Assembly (NCBI RefSeq): GCF_016741785.1
Contig: NZ_JAERRL010000003.1
Coordinates: 186,001 to 250,000 of the forward strand
Direction of reading: 5' to 3'
Length of the DNA stretch: 64,000 nucleotides
Origin: Streptomyces sp. 7-21
GTDB lineage: Bacteria > Actinomycetota > Actinomycetes > Streptomycetales > Streptomycetaceae
This document shows positions 8,834-17,509 of the stretch, in pieces (position 1 is the first letter of the stretch; each line of letters begins with the position of its first letter). Position numbers and translations under genes: made by a program. Below the pieces are notes generated by a model. It worked only from the letters and a program-made list of their open reading frames with translations, did no database searches and was not told where the DNA came from.

Positions 8834-9643
8834 TCAGCCCAGGAGCGGCAGCTCGGCGGCGAGGGCGGCGGCGCGCTCCCCGCTGGCCTTCAGGCGCCCG
8901 CTGGCGACGGCCTTTTCCCAGCTCAGGCGGCCCGTCGCCAGCCGCATCCAGGTCACCGGGTCGGTCTCGACGACGTTCGGCGGCGTCCCCCGGGTATGCC
9001 GGGGCCCCGGCAGGCACTGCACGGCGACGAAGGGCGGCACCCGTACCTCGGTCGACGCCCCCGGCGCCTTCGCGGCCAGCGCGTCCGCCAGCACCCGCGC
9101 CGTCGCCGCCATCGCCTGGCGGTGCAGCCGCACCGGCACGCCGGTCGCCCTGGTGAGGTCGTCGCTGTGCACCACCAGCTCCACGACCCGGGTGACGGTG
9201 AAGTCCAGCGCCCGCATGGCGCCCAAGTCGTGCGGCAGCAGCACGTCCTCGCGCACCGCCGTCTCCAGCACGGCTTCCAGCTCCTCGGCGGCCGCGTCGA
9301 TCGCCGCGGCCTGGTCCGCGGTGGCAGCCGCGTCGCTCCGCGCCCTGGCGTCGGTCTTGTCGGCGAGCGAGGCGACCGAGACGGTCCAGCGGTTGAGGTC
9401 CGTCTCCGGGCGCGTGGCCGCGGGCGGCGGCTCGGCCAGCAGCCGGGGCAGCGCGTCGATCTGCCCGGCGAGGTGGGCCAGGAGCGTGCGCACGTCCCAG
9501 CCGGGCAGCCCCGACGGGGCGGCCAGCCGCTCGTCGTCCAGCTGGCGGGCGGCCAGTCGCACGGATTCCACCTGTCCCAGCAGTGCGTCACGGACCCGGT
9601 CGGGAGGGTAGGCGCGAGGCTTGCGCCGGACGGCACCAGACAT
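8834..9643 (-). CDS. Maleylpyruvate isomerase/SCP2-like family protein
   Basis: A 269-residue protein with the N-terminal DinB-like helical bundle of the maleylpyruvate isomerase family (SGLPGWDVRTLLAHLAG near residue 45; VVELVVHSDDL near 160). It has a C-terminal sterol-carrier-like part (ETDPVTWMRLATGRLSWEKA). Related actinobacterial proteins are mostly uncharacterised and some are mycothiol-dependent enzymes. It starts at ATG 9643; residues further upstream in frame do not look like part of the family. It lies 73 nt upstream of purF on the same strand, so it may share that transcript. The purF neighbourhood is, as I recall, conserved in Streptomyces, but a purine role is not shown. Confidence 0.75.
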   Translation of the reverse strand: MSGAVRRKPRAYPPDRVRDALLGQVESVRLAARQLDDERLAAPSGLPGWDVRTLLAHLAGQIDALPRLLAEPPPAATRPETDLNRWTVSVASLADKTDARARSDAAATADQAAAIDAAAEELEAVLETAVREDVLLPHDLGAMRALDFTVTRVVELVVHSDDLTRATGVPVRLHRQAMAATARVLADALAAKAPGASTEVRVPPFVAVQCLPGPRHTRGTPPNVVETDPVTWMRLATGRLSWEKAVASGRLKASGERAAALAAELPLLG

Positions 9644-9744
9644 GTCACGGAGCTTACGACGTGTGAACCAATCGGGGGACAGGTACCACGGCCATCTCAC
9701 GCCGGTGAGTGAATCGCCCCGAGTCCGGCGGGTACGCGGGAGCC

Positions 9745-10197
9745 ATGGCTGGAATCAACCTCCGCAGTGAGGCATTCACCGACTACTCGCCGATCCCGCG
9801 CCACTACGCCCGGGACGGCGAGAACGTCTCGCCGCCGCTGCGCTGGGACCACGTGCCGGAGGGCACGGCGGAGCTGGTGCTGATGTGCGAGGACCCGGAC
9901 GCGCCCTCGGGGCGGTTCCTGCACTGGCTGGTGACGGACATCGATCCGGCCAGCCACGGCGTGGACCCTGGGCAGCTGCCGGCCCACGGTGACGCACATA
10001 CCAACGGCTTCGGCGAGCGCGGCTGGGGCGGTCCCCTGCCGCCGCCCGGCGACACCCCGCACCGGTACTGCTTCCGGCTCTACGCGCTGCCGGAGCACGT
10101 GGACCTGCCGGACCGGGCCACGGCCGACGAGGTGCACCAGGCGGTGGACGAGCGGCAGCTCGCCAGCGGAACGACGGTCGGGCTCTACCAGAGATAG
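9745..10197 (+). CDS. YbhB/YbcL-type phosphatidylethanolamine-binding protein (PEBP)
   Basis: The 150-residue product matches the bacterial Raf-kinase-inhibitor-like family: NVSPPLRW near residue 28, MCEDPDAPSGRFLHWLVTDI (the DPDxP...HW ligand-pocket motif) and HRYCFRLYAL towards the C terminus. No signal peptide, so cytosolic. Bacterial members bind small anionic ligands but their roles are mostly unknown. The start follows AGCC with a GCGGGAG-type site upstream. Transcribed convergently with purL. Confidence 0.9.
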   Translation: MAGINLRSEAFTDYSPIPRHYARDGENVSPPLRWDHVPEGTAELVLMCEDPDAPSGRFLHWLVTDIDPASHGVDPGQLPAHGDAHTNGFGERGWGGPLPPPGDTPHRYCFRLYALPEHVDLPDRATADEVHQAVDERQLASGTTVGLYQR

Positions 10198-10410
10198 CCG
10201 GCTGCCCCGCCGGCGCGGCAGCGCGGACGTCCCGGGCAGCCGGGCGGCTGCGGGACGGGCCGGCGACGCCGGCCGGGGAGGGGCCCGGCCGGTGACGTCC
10301 GGGGGCGGACACCGGTGTGACACCGGGAAGACCCTCCCCCGGGCCCGCGGGACCCCGGCTTCTCCCGGTCCCAAGGCCGAAGCCCTTCGGACCGCGGCCC
10401 CGTGAAGCCG

Positions 10411-10443
10411 GCCGGCGCCCGGGCCGGAACCCCGGGCGCCGGC
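10411..10443. terminator. Terminator between the PEBP gene and purL
   Basis: A perfect 13-bp GC stem (10411-10423 with 10431-10443) with a 7-nt loop between two convergent genes. The remaining part of this 304-bp gap holds GC-rich repeats but no gene. Confidence 0.75.
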
Positions 10444-10501
10444 AAGGGGTCCCCCCTTTTCTGCGCGGTGGCGCGCGGCCGCTTGTCGCGGCGGGGTCCC
10501 G

Positions 10502-12775
10502 TCAGCCGAAGAGCGCTGGCAGCGTGTTCTCGTGCGCGGCCCTGATCTGCTCCAGCGGCAGCGAGAACTGGCCCTGGACCTCGAGGGCGGTGCCGTCCAC
10601 GACGCCGATCCGGGTCGCGGGCAGCCCGCGCACGCGGCACATGTCCGTGAACCGGACCTCCTCGCTGCGCGGCACCGCCACCACGGCCCGTCCCGCCGAC
10701 TCCGAGAACAGGAAGGTGAAGGCGTCCAGCCCGTCCGGCACCACCAGCCTGGCGCCCTGGCCGCCGCGCAGGCAGGACTCGGCGACCGCCTGGATGAGCC
10801 CGCCGTCCGACAGGTCGTGCGCGGCGTCGATCATGCCGTCGCGCGAGGCGTTGATCAGCACCTCGGCGAGCAGCCGCTCGCGTTCGAGGTCCACCCGCGG
10901 CGGCAGGCCGCCGAGGTGCCCGTGCACCACCTGGGACCAGGCGGAGCCGCCGAACTCCTCGGCGGTATCGCCGAGCAGGTACAGCAGCTGCCCCTCCTCG
11001 CGGAACGCCATCGGCGTGCGCCGCGCCACGTCGTCGATCACGCCGAGCACGCCCACGACCGGTGTCGGGTGGATAGCGGCGTCGCCGGTCTGGTTGTACA
11101 GCGAGACGTTGCCGCCGGTCACCGGCGTGCCCAGGACCTGGCAGGCGTCGGCGAGACCGCGCGTGGCCTCGGCGAACTGCCACATGACGGCCGGGTCCTC
11201 GGGCGAGCCGAAGTTGAGGCAGTCGGTGACCGCCAGCGGCCTGGCGCCCGTGGCGGCCACGTTGCGGTAGGCCTCGGCGAGCGCGAGCTGGGCCCCGGCG
11301 TACGGGTCGAGCTTGGCGTACCGGCCGTTGCCGTCCGTGGCGAGGGCCACGCCGAGGCCGGTCTCCTCGTCCACCCGGATCACGCCGGCGTCCTCCGGGA
11401 AGGCGAGGACGGTGTTCCCCAGCACGTACCGGTCGTACTGGTCGGTGATCCACGACTTCGCGGCCTGGTTGGGCGAGGAGATCAGCGCCAGTGCCTGGGC
11501 GCGCAGCTCCTCGCCGCTGGCCGGGCGCGGCAGCCGGGCCGCGTCGTCGGCCTGGAGGTCGTCCTGCCAGGCGGGGCGGGCGTACGGGCGCTCCAGCACC
11601 GGCCCCTCGTGGGCGACGGTGCGCGGCGGCACGCTGACGATCTGCTCGCCGTGCCAGTAGATCTCCAGGCGGTCGCCGTCGGTGACCTCGCCGATGACCG
11701 TGGCGATCACGTCCCACTTCTCGCACAGCGCCAGGAAGCGGTCCACGTGCTCCGGCGCGACGACCGCGCACATGCGCTCCTGCGACTCGCTCATCAGGAT
11801 CTCCTCGGGCGTCAGCGAGGAGTCCCGCAGCGGCACGGCCTCAAGGTCGACGCGCATGCCGCCCGTGCCCGCCGAGGCCAGCTCGGAGGTGGCGCACGAC
11901 AGCCCGGCGGCGCCGAGGTCCTGGATGCCGACGACCAGGCCCTCGCGGAACGCCTCCAGCGTGCACTCGATGAGCAGCTTCTCCTGGAACGGGTCACCGA
12001 CCTGCACGGCGGGCCGCTTGGAGGGCTTGGCGTCGTCGAAGGTCTCGGAGGCGAGGATGGAGGCGCCGCCGATGCCGTCGCCGCCGGTCCTGGCGCCGTA
12101 GAGGATGACCTTGTTGCCCGGGCCGGAGGCCGTCGCCCGGTGGATGTCCTCGTGCCGCATCACGCCCACGCACAGGGCGTTGACCAGCGGGTTGCCCTGG
12201 TAGCACGGGTCGAAGACGACCTCGCCGCCGATGTTCGGCAGGCCCAGGCAGTTGCCGTAGCCGCCGATGCCCGCCACGACGCCCGGCAGCACGCGGCGGG
12301 TGTCGGGGTGGTCGGCGGCGCCGAAGCGCAGCGGGTCCATGACGGCGACCGGGCGGGCGCCCATGGCGAGGATGTCGCGGACGATGCCGCCGACGCCGGT
12401 GGCCGCGCCCTGGTACGGCTCCACGTACGAGGGGTGGTTGTGCGACTCGATCTTGAACGTGACGGCGTAGCCCTGGCCGACGTCCACCACGCCCGCCTGC
12501 TCGCCGATGCCGACGAGCAGCGCGTCCGAGTGCGGGGCCTTCTCACCGAACTGCCGCAGGTGGACCTTGCTGGACTTGTAGGAGCAGTGCTCGGACCACA
12601 TCACCGAGTACATGGCCAGCTCGGCGCCGGTGGGGCGGCGGCCGAGTATCTCGCGGATGCGGCGGTACTCGTCCTCCTTCAGGCCGAGTTCGGCCCAGGG
12701 CTGCGGGGTGTCGGGGGTGGCGGCGGCACGTTCCACGGTGTCGGGGCCGGGCCGCGTGTGGCGCGGGGCGGACAT
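10502..12775 (-). CDS. purL: Phosphoribosylformylglycinamidine synthase subunit PurL
   Basis: The 757-residue small-type PurL amidates FGAR to FGAM, with ammonia delivered by PurQ through PurS. The catalytic region shows [20 protein letters not shown] and [21 protein letters not shown] second PurM-like repeat contains [14 protein letters not shown] and [15 protein letters not shown]. Length fits the Gram-positive three-subunit enzyme, not the 1,300-residue fused form. Its ATG overlaps the purQ stop by one base (TGATG), so PurQ and PurL are translationally coupled in the order purS-purQ-purL. Confidence 0.98.
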   Translation of the reverse strand: MSAPRHTRPGPDTVERAAATPDTPQPWAELGLKEDEYRRIREILGRRPTGAELAMYSVMWSEHCSYKSSKVHLRQFGEKAPHSDALLVGIGEQAGVVDVGQGYAVTFKIESHNHPSYVEPYQGAATGVGGIVRDILAMGARPVAVMDPLRFGAADHPDTRRVLPGVVAGIGGYGNCLGLPNIGGEVVFDPCYQGNPLVNALCVGVMRHEDIHRATASGPGNKVILYGARTGGDGIGGASILASETFDDAKPSKRPAVQVGDPFQEKLLIECTLEAFREGLVVGIQDLGAAGLSCATSELASAGTGGMRVDLEAVPLRDSSLTPEEILMSESQERMCAVVAPEHVDRFLALCEKWDVIATVIGEVTDGDRLEIYWHGEQIVSVPPRTVAHEGPVLERPYARPAWQDDLQADDAARLPRPASGEELRAQALALISSPNQAAKSWITDQYDRYVLGNTVLAFPEDAGVIRVDEETGLGVALATDGNGRYAKLDPYAGAQLALAEAYRNVAATGARPLAVTDCLNFGSPEDPAVMWQFAEATRGLADACQVLGTPVTGGNVSLYNQTGDAAIHPTPVVGVLGVIDDVARRTPMAFREEGQLLYLLGDTAEEFGGSAWSQVVHGHLGGLPPRVDLERERLLAEVLINASRDGMIDAAHDLSDGGLIQAVAESCLRGGQGARLVVPDGLDAFTFLFSESAGRAVVAVPRSEEVRFTDMCRVRGLPATRIGVVDGTALEVQGQFSLPLEQIRAAHENTLPALFG

Positions 12776-13461
12776 CAGGAAACCAGCTTTCGCATGACCG
12801 AGGAGGCGACCGAGGTGAAGAAGCCGAGGCCGTCGGTGGTGGGGCCGGTGAGCGGCTCGACGGCGTGCTCGGGGTGGGGCATGAGGCCGACGACGTTGCC
12901 CGCCTCGTTGCAGACGCCCGCGATGTCGCGGCGCGAACCGTTGGGGTTGCGGCCGAGGTAGCGGAAGACGACGCGGCCCTCGGCCTCCAGGGCGTCAAGG
13001 GTGCGCTCGTCGGCGACGTAACCGCCCTCGCCGTTTTTGAGCGGGACGGTGATCTCCTGGCCCTCGGTGTAGTCCGACGTCCAGGGGGTCGCGGTCCGCT
13101 CGACCCGCAGCCGCTGGTCGCGGCAGATGAAGTGCAGGTGGTCGTTGCGGGTCAGCGCGCCGGGCAGCAGGTGCGATTCGCACAGCACCTGGAAGCCGTT
13201 GCAGATGCCGAGGACCGGCATGCCGGCGCGGGCCTGGTCGATGACGGTCTCCATCACGGGCGAGAACCGGGCGATGGCGCCGCACCGCAGGTAGTCGCCG
13301 TAGGAGAAGCCACCGGGGAGTATGACCGCGTCGACCTGCTTGAGGTCCCGGTCGCGGTGCCACAGCGGCACCGGCTCGGCGCCGGCCAGCCGCACCGCGC
13401 GCTGCGCGTCCCGGTCGTCGAGGGAGCCGGGGAAGGTGACGACCCCTACCCGCGCGCTCAC
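12775..13461 (-). CDS. purQ: Phosphoribosylformylglycinamidine synthase subunit PurQ (glutaminase)
   Basis: A 228-residue class I glutamine amidotransferase that makes ammonia for PurL. The nucleophile elbow is [12 protein letters not shown] with its Cys, and the His/Glu pair is in [10 protein letters not shown]. Start chosen at the GTG encoding [14 protein letters not shown], whose GTGA overlaps the purS stop by four bases; the longer open frame upstream merely runs antiparallel through purS. Subunit coupling with PurS and PurL is typical of Gram-positive and actinobacterial purine operons. Confidence 0.97.
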   Translation of the reverse strand: MSARVGVVTFPGSLDDRDAQRAVRLAGAEPVPLWHRDRDLKQVDAVILPGGFSYGDYLRCGAIARFSPVMETVIDQARAGMPVLGICNGFQVLCESHLLPGALTRNDHLHFICRDQRLRVERTATPWTSDYTEGQEITVPLKNGEGGYVADERTLDALEAEGRVVFRYLGRNPNGSRRDIAGVCNEAGNVVGLMPHPEHAVEPLTGPTTDGLGFFTSVASSVMRKLVS

Positions 13462-13757
13462 TGCGCGGTCTCCCCGGCCGGCGCGGCGGCGGCGAGGTCC
13501 GGGGTGTCCCCGGCGTCCTCGACGCGGACCGTGTAGTCCTCGATCACGGTGTTGGCCAGGAAGGTCTCGGCCATGTCCCGGACGCGGGCGAGCGCGGCCT
13601 CGTCGGCGGGGCCGTCCAGCTCGAGTTCGAACCGCTTGCCCTGGCGGACGTCCGTCACGCCCTCGAAGCCGAGCCGGGGCAGTGCGCGCTGCACCGCCTG
13701 GCCCTGGGGGTCGAGGATCTCCGGTTTGAGCATGACCTCGACGACGACGCGAGCCAC
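13458..13757 (-). CDS. purS: Phosphoribosylformylglycinamidine synthase subunit PurS
   Basis: A 99-residue protein with the PurS fold: [19 protein letters not shown], then [18 protein letters not shown], then the helix ending [14 protein letters not shown]. PurS dimers bridge PurQ and PurL and channel ammonia. GTG start with AGGAG just upstream. The last 20 residues are an Ala/acidic tail beyond the usual core. It is the first gene of purS-purQ-purL, with a 358-bp divergent region before it shared with the Lsr2-family gene. Confidence 0.97.
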   Translation of the reverse strand: MARVVVEVMLKPEILDPQGQAVQRALPRLGFEGVTDVRQGKRFELELDGPADEAALARVRDMAETFLANTVIEDYTVRVEDAGDTPDLAAAAPAGETAQ

Positions 13758-14115
13758 GGGTACTCCTGCTGGTGATGGTGCTGATGCCGGTGTTTACGGC
13801 TCCTTGCGGCCGCGGCATCAGCCTACCTGGCACGAAAATCTACTCGAGTAGATGAAGAAGGGATGGAGGAATCGGGAAGGTGGCGCGGGTCACGTTAGGG
13901 TCTCGGGACCCAAACCCCCTCCACCCGTCGACCGGATAAAAGTAAAGTCCCCAGTACGGCGTCAGTGGCGAGCGGGAATTCGCCGCTTCCCATTCACGTG
14001 CTGTGGGCAGTACAAATAAAAGAACGACATCCCGACCGGTGGGAGCGATGGCATCGCCGCACGTCAGCCCCGTGGACGCGCGGCAGCAGCAATGCTCTCG
14101 AAAGGACCTATATCC
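13758..14115. other. 358-bp divergent intergenic region, purSQL and lsr2-family gene
   Basis: No gene seen. It must carry promoters for both directions. It holds the 16-bp palindrome at 13838-13853, a near-palindrome GGGTCTCGGGACCC around 13900-13915 and an AT-rich patch (ATAAAAGTAAAG) near 13936-13947. Confidence 0.6.
13838..13853. promoter_or_regulatory. 16-bp perfect palindrome upstream of purSQL
   Basis: ATCTACTCGAGTAGAT is fully self-complementary and lies 81-96 bp upstream of the purS start, in a good place for an operator of the purSQL promoter. I know of no regulator with this exact site. Confidence 0.5.
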
Positions 14116-14445
14116 GTGGCACAGCGTGTAGTGGTGACCCTCTTCGACGACCTTGACGGCGGCGAAGCGGCGGAAACGGTTGCGTTCGGACTCGACGGGA
14201 AGACCTACGAGATCGACCTCAGCTCGGAGAACGCGAAGAAGCTGCGCACGGCGCTCGCTCCCTACGTCCGGGCGGGACGCAAGCGGTCCCGGTCAGGCAA
14301 GGCCTTCCACCACACGGCGGTGGCGCCCGACCCGAAGGCCGTGCGTGCCTGGGCGGAGTCCAACGGCTTCGGCGTGCCCGCCCGCGGGCGCATCCCCAAG
14401 CGCGTGTACGACGCCTTCAACGAGGCCCACGCCACCAGCGGTTGA
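14116..14445 (+). CDS. Lsr2-family nucleoid-associated protein (LsrL-type by position)
   Basis: A 109-residue protein with the two Lsr2 modules: an N-terminal oligomerisation domain (QRVVVTLFDDLDGGEA, then FGLDGKTYEIDLS) and a C-terminal AT-hook-like DNA-binding domain (VRAWAESNGFGVPARGRIPK with the key RGR). A basic linker, RAGRKRSRSGK, joins them. Lsr2 proteins coat and silence AT-rich DNA. The GTG encoding VAQRVVV has AAGGA nine bases upstream. Streptomyces usually has two paralogues; the one beside purSQL is, as I recall, LsrL (SCO4076) rather than the main Lsr2. Confidence 0.93.
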   Translation: MAQRVVVTLFDDLDGGEAAETVAFGLDGKTYEIDLSSENAKKLRTALAPYVRAGRKRSRSGKAFHHTAVAPDPKAVRAWAESNGFGVPARGRIPKRVYDAFNEAHATSG

Positions 14446-14529
14446 GCCCGACTTGCCATCAACCCCGGGTGATCCGCTAGAGTCTGGAGCACGCCGAGGG
14501 GCACGGAAGAGATTCCGGCCCGGAGACGT

Positions 14530-14604
14530 GCGGGTGTAGTTCAGTAGCAGAACACCCCCTTTCCAAGGGGGAGGCACAGTGTGCGATTCCTGTCACCCGC
14601 TCCA
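14530..14604 (+). tRNA. tRNA-Gly (anticodon TCC)
   Basis: Acceptor arms GCGGGTG and CACCCGC, discriminator T, anticodon stem CCCCC/GGGGG with loop TTTCCAA and anticodon TCC at 14562-14564. CCA is encoded at 14602-14604. A TAGAGT -10-like box is at 14478-14483, with TTGCCA upstream at 14453-14458 (19-bp spacing). Confidence 0.95.
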
Positions 14605-14649
14605 GCCGTCTCCACCCGGTCCCAGGATCGGGTAGAGTAAGCGGCACAC

Positions 14650-14722
14650 GCGGACGTGGCTCAGTTGGTAGAGCATCACCTTGCCAAGGTGAGGGTCGCG
14701 AGTTCGAATCTCGTCGTCCGCT
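14650..14722 (+). tRNA. tRNA-Gly (anticodon GCC)
   Basis: Acceptor arms GCGGACG and CGTCCGC, discriminator T, anticodon stem TCACC/GGTGA around TTGCCAA with anticodon GCC. CCA is not encoded. TAGAGT at 14633-14638 may be its own -10 box, so the two tRNA-Gly genes may have separate promoters. Confidence 0.95.
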
Positions 14723-14727
14723 CAAGA

Positions 14728-14759
14728 GAGAGGCCCGGCCGGTAACGGCCGGGCCTCTC
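14728..14759 (+). terminator. Terminator after the tRNA-Gly pair
   Basis: GAGAGGCCCGGCC (14728-14740) pairs perfectly with GGCCGGGCCTCTC (14747-14759) across the loop GGTAAC. Confidence 0.8.
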
Positions 14760-14793
14760 CGTCTTGTCAGCCGTCTTGTCAGCCGTCTTGTTG
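14759..14793. repeat. 12-bp tandem repeat, nearly three copies
   Basis: The unit CCGTCTTGTCAG occurs at 14759-14770 and 14771-14782, with a third partial copy at 14783-14793. It abuts the tRNA terminator stem and supplies the T-rich tract after it. Confidence 0.8.
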
Positions 14794-14942
14794 TGCCGTC
14801 GGGTGCACCCGCGTTGCTCGGCCGGGCGGTCGCGGGGCCGGTGGGGATCGTGTGCCCGGCGGGATGTGAGCAACGCCACGCCGCGGCGTGTCCGCTGACA
14901 CGCCGGGGCCCGGCCAGCGGGCCCCGGCCCGGCGCGCCCCGT

Positions 14943-15857
14943 TCAGTCCCAGGGCAGGCCGGTCAGCATGCGGTAGGCCTCGGTGTAGCGCTCCCGGGTG
15001 CGCTCCACGATCTCGTCGGGCAGCGGCGGGGGCGGCGTCGTGCCTGTGCGGTCCCAGCCGGACTCGGGCGAGGCCAGCCAGTCCCGGATGAGCTGCTTGT
15101 CGTACGGGATCTGCGGGCGGCCCGGCTCCCACTGGTCCTTGCGCCAGAACCGCGAGGAGTCGGGCGTGAAGACCTCGTCGGCGAGGATCAGCGGCCCGTC
15201 CTCGCCGTCCTCCTCGGCGCGGCCGAACTCAAACTTCGTGTCGGCGAGGATGATGCCCCGGTCCCGGGCGATGTCCCGGCCCCGGCTGTAGATGGCGAGG
15301 GTGGCCTGCCTGAGCTGCGCGGCGGTCTCGGGGCCGACCTGGCGGGCGACCTCCTCGTAGCTGACGTTCTCGTCGTGGTCGCCGATGCTGGCCTTGGTGG
15401 CGGGCGTGAAGATGGGCGCGGGCAGCTCCGAACCGTCGACCAGCCCCTCGGGCAGCGCGAGGCCGCAGACGGTGCGGTCCCGCTGGTACTCGGCCAGGCC
15501 GCTGCCGGTGAGGTAGCCGCGCGCCACGGCCTCGACGGGAATCATGCGCAGCGGGCGGCAGATCATCGTCCGGCCCTCCCAGTCGGCGGGGGCGCCGGGG
15601 GGCGGGTCCGTGGACAGGACGTGGTGGCCGATGAGATCGGCGAGCTGGTCGAACCACCACAGCGACAGCCTGGTCAGAATCCGGCCCTTGTCGGGGATCT
15701 CCGTCGCCAGCACCCAGTCATATGCGGACACTCGGTCAGTGGCGACGAGCACGATGCGGCCGGCCTCGTCCCGGTACATCTCGCGGACTTTCCCGGTGTG
15801 CAGGTGCACAAGTCCCGGTACCTCGACGGGCTCGGGCTTCTCGACGAATCCTGGCAC
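14943..15857 (-). CDS. purC: Phosphoribosylaminoimidazole-succinocarboxamide synthase (SAICAR synthase)
   Basis: The 304-residue product joins CAIR and aspartate using ATP in purine synthesis. Family landmarks are HTGKVREMYR near residue 20, ATDRVSAYDWVL, EAVARGYLTGSG and ADTKFEFGR. The GTG at 15857 encodes VPGFVEKPEPVEV and has AGGAGG four bases upstream, while further upstream codons lack homology. Length fits the stand-alone SAICAR synthase of about 300 residues. Transcribed alone on the minus strand, with a 109-bp gap to the next gene upstream. Confidence 0.97.
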   Translation of the reverse strand: MPGFVEKPEPVEVPGLVHLHTGKVREMYRDEAGRIVLVATDRVSAYDWVLATEIPDKGRILTRLSLWWFDQLADLIGHHVLSTDPPPGAPADWEGRTMICRPLRMIPVEAVARGYLTGSGLAEYQRDRTVCGLALPEGLVDGSELPAPIFTPATKASIGDHDENVSYEEVARQVGPETAAQLRQATLAIYSRGRDIARDRGIILADTKFEFGRAEEDGEDGPLILADEVFTPDSSRFWRKDQWEPGRPQIPYDKQLIRDWLASPESGWDRTGTTPPPPLPDEIVERTRERYTEAYRMLTGLPWD

Positions 15858-15966
15858 AGCGCCTCCTGGCAACGTGAGTGTGAGTTGGCCGCGCGGCTCT
15901 ATTGTCGCCCAGCGTGGTACCGGATTCACGACCGGCCTTCGGGCGGCCAGCCGGGCCCGGGGTAAA

Positions 15967-17376
15967 TCAGTCTCGTTTGCAGATGCGGTCAAAGAGATTC
16001 GCGGTGACGCGCCGCACCACCGGATGCACGTGCCCGGGGCGGGCAAGCGCGGCGGTCCAGGCGAGGGTCCCGGCGGCGAAGACCCAGGCGCCGCTGGGCG
16101 CCTGGTACAGCGAGGTCTCCTGGTAGCGGCGGGTGCCAGCGGCGTCCCGGTAGGGGGAGTGGGCCAGCAGGACCCGGCTGTCGTGCGGCGGCAGCGGGGT
16201 GCGGGGGAAGTACCGGTCGGCCTCGCCCGCGACCAGGCCGGGCAGCTCGTCGCCCTCGCGCGCGCCGGTCGCCTCCCACAGCCAGTGGCCGGCGTTGCGG
16301 ACCACCAGCGGGGCCGGGCTGGGCACCGGGCCGCCGTGCTGGATGCCCAGCACGAGCTGCTCGGGCGCGCCGTGCTCGCGCCAGAGCGCGGGGCGGCCAG
16401 GCCCCTTGCGGCGGCGGCAGGTCAGTACCCGGTCGGGGTCGCCGGAGGGCAGGGCGCCGAGCGTCACGCGCCACGTCAGCGCGGCCGCGGCGAGGAACAC
16501 CAGGGAGGTGCCGCCGTCGCGGGCGCGCTCGACGGCGCGGCGCATCGGCACGGACCAGTAGGCGTCGCGGCCGGGGAAGACCAGGGCGCGGTAGCGGCCC
16601 GCCTCGACGCGGCCGGCGTGCAGGTCGCGGGCGGTGGCGTAGGCCAGGTCGTAGCCGCAGCGCTCGGCCCAGCGGATGACGTCGTAGGCGCGGGCCGCGT
16701 CCGGCGGCAGGCCGCTGCCGGTGTAGGGGCGGTCGAAGCACAGGGTGACGGCGGCGTCGGCCTCGCCGAGCAGGCGCCCGTCGTCGTCCCAGGCGTGCCG
16801 GAGGCTGGCGCCGCGGCGGCCGTCCCCGGGGAAGGCGTTGTCCGCCTGCCAGGACACGTCGGGCAGCACGAGCAGCAGGTCGGCGGGGCGGTCGTCCCGG
16901 ACGGTGAACGGCACGAGCGACTGGTAGGCGCCGTCGGCCGTGGTGAGGACGGCGACGTGCGCCCCCGGTCTCCAGTGGGCCGGGATCCTCAGCCGCCAGG
17001 ACAGCCACCAGTGGTGGCAGGAGACGGTGCGGCCGGCGATGAGCGGGGCGGGCTGGCACAGCCCCGGCAGCCGGGGGCTGCGCGCCAGCAGCCGGGCGCC
17101 CCGGCCCCCGAAGTCGCCGACGCGGTAGACGTCGATAGTGAAGTCGCGCGGCGGGTTCACGGTGACGCGGAAGTCGACCGTCTCACCGGGCGCCACCGCG
17201 TCCTGCGGGGTGAACCCCTTGATCTGGCAGGCGACGTCGTCGGCGAACCGCGCGCCGCCGCCGGGTAAGAACGGCGGCGGGCCCTGCCCGTACGGCTCGG
17301 CGCACGGGCCGCTGGACGTCCCGTGGACCGCGCCGGCGCTCGCGTACCGCGCGGTGCGGCCTGGCTCCCCACCCAT
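15967..17376 (-). CDS. N,N-dimethylformamidase beta-subunit-like protein with a TTA codon
   Basis: A 469-residue protein resembling the large-subunit family of N,N-dimethylformamidase: an N-terminal beta-sandwich (ETVDFRVTVNPPRDFTIDVY... then WRLRIPAHWRPGAHVAVL) and a C-terminal glutaminase-like domain (YRALVFPGRDAYWSVPMR, GGTSLVFLAAAALTWRV). The true substrate is unknown. There is no signal peptide. GGAGGAG sits six bases before the ATG. Leu37 is encoded by TTA (complement of 17266-17268), the codon read by the bldA tRNA, so translation may be delayed to late growth. As I recall, a related gene lies near purC in S. coelicolor. Confidence 0.75.
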   Translation of the reverse strand: MGGEPGRTARYASAGAVHGTSSGPCAEPYGQGPPPFLPGGGARFADDVACQIKGFTPQDAVAPGETVDFRVTVNPPRDFTIDVYRVGDFGGRGARLLARSPRLPGLCQPAPLIAGRTVSCHHWWLSWRLRIPAHWRPGAHVAVLTTADGAYQSLVPFTVRDDRPADLLLVLPDVSWQADNAFPGDGRRGASLRHAWDDDGRLLGEADAAVTLCFDRPYTGSGLPPDAARAYDVIRWAERCGYDLAYATARDLHAGRVEAGRYRALVFPGRDAYWSVPMRRAVERARDGGTSLVFLAAAALTWRVTLGALPSGDPDRVLTCRRRKGPGRPALWREHGAPEQLVLGIQHGGPVPSPAPLVVRNAGHWLWEATGAREGDELPGLVAGEADRYFPRTPLPPHDSRVLLAHSPYRDAAGTRRYQETSLYQAPSGAWVFAAGTLAWTAALARPGHVHPVVRRVTANLFDRICKRD

Positions 17377-17509
17377 CGTCGTTCGCTCCTCCCCCGTGCC
17401 GCCCGTGCCGCCGCGGGCGCGCGCGGGCGCGCGTGCCGTGGTGGCGGCGTGCCGGTTTCCAGCACATCACATGTCGGGGCGCTGGCGTCACCGCTCGCCG
17501 CGACATGGC

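Noticed and set aside
10198..11771. Long minus-strand open frame across purL and the gap to its left
   Set aside because: The residues are Arg/Gly/Ala-rich shadow coding in another frame of purL; the purL frame carries all conserved motifs.
2175..14722. tRNA genes as attachment sites for integrated elements
   Set aside because: I saw no integrase gene or repeated tRNA 3' end near any of the three tRNA genes.
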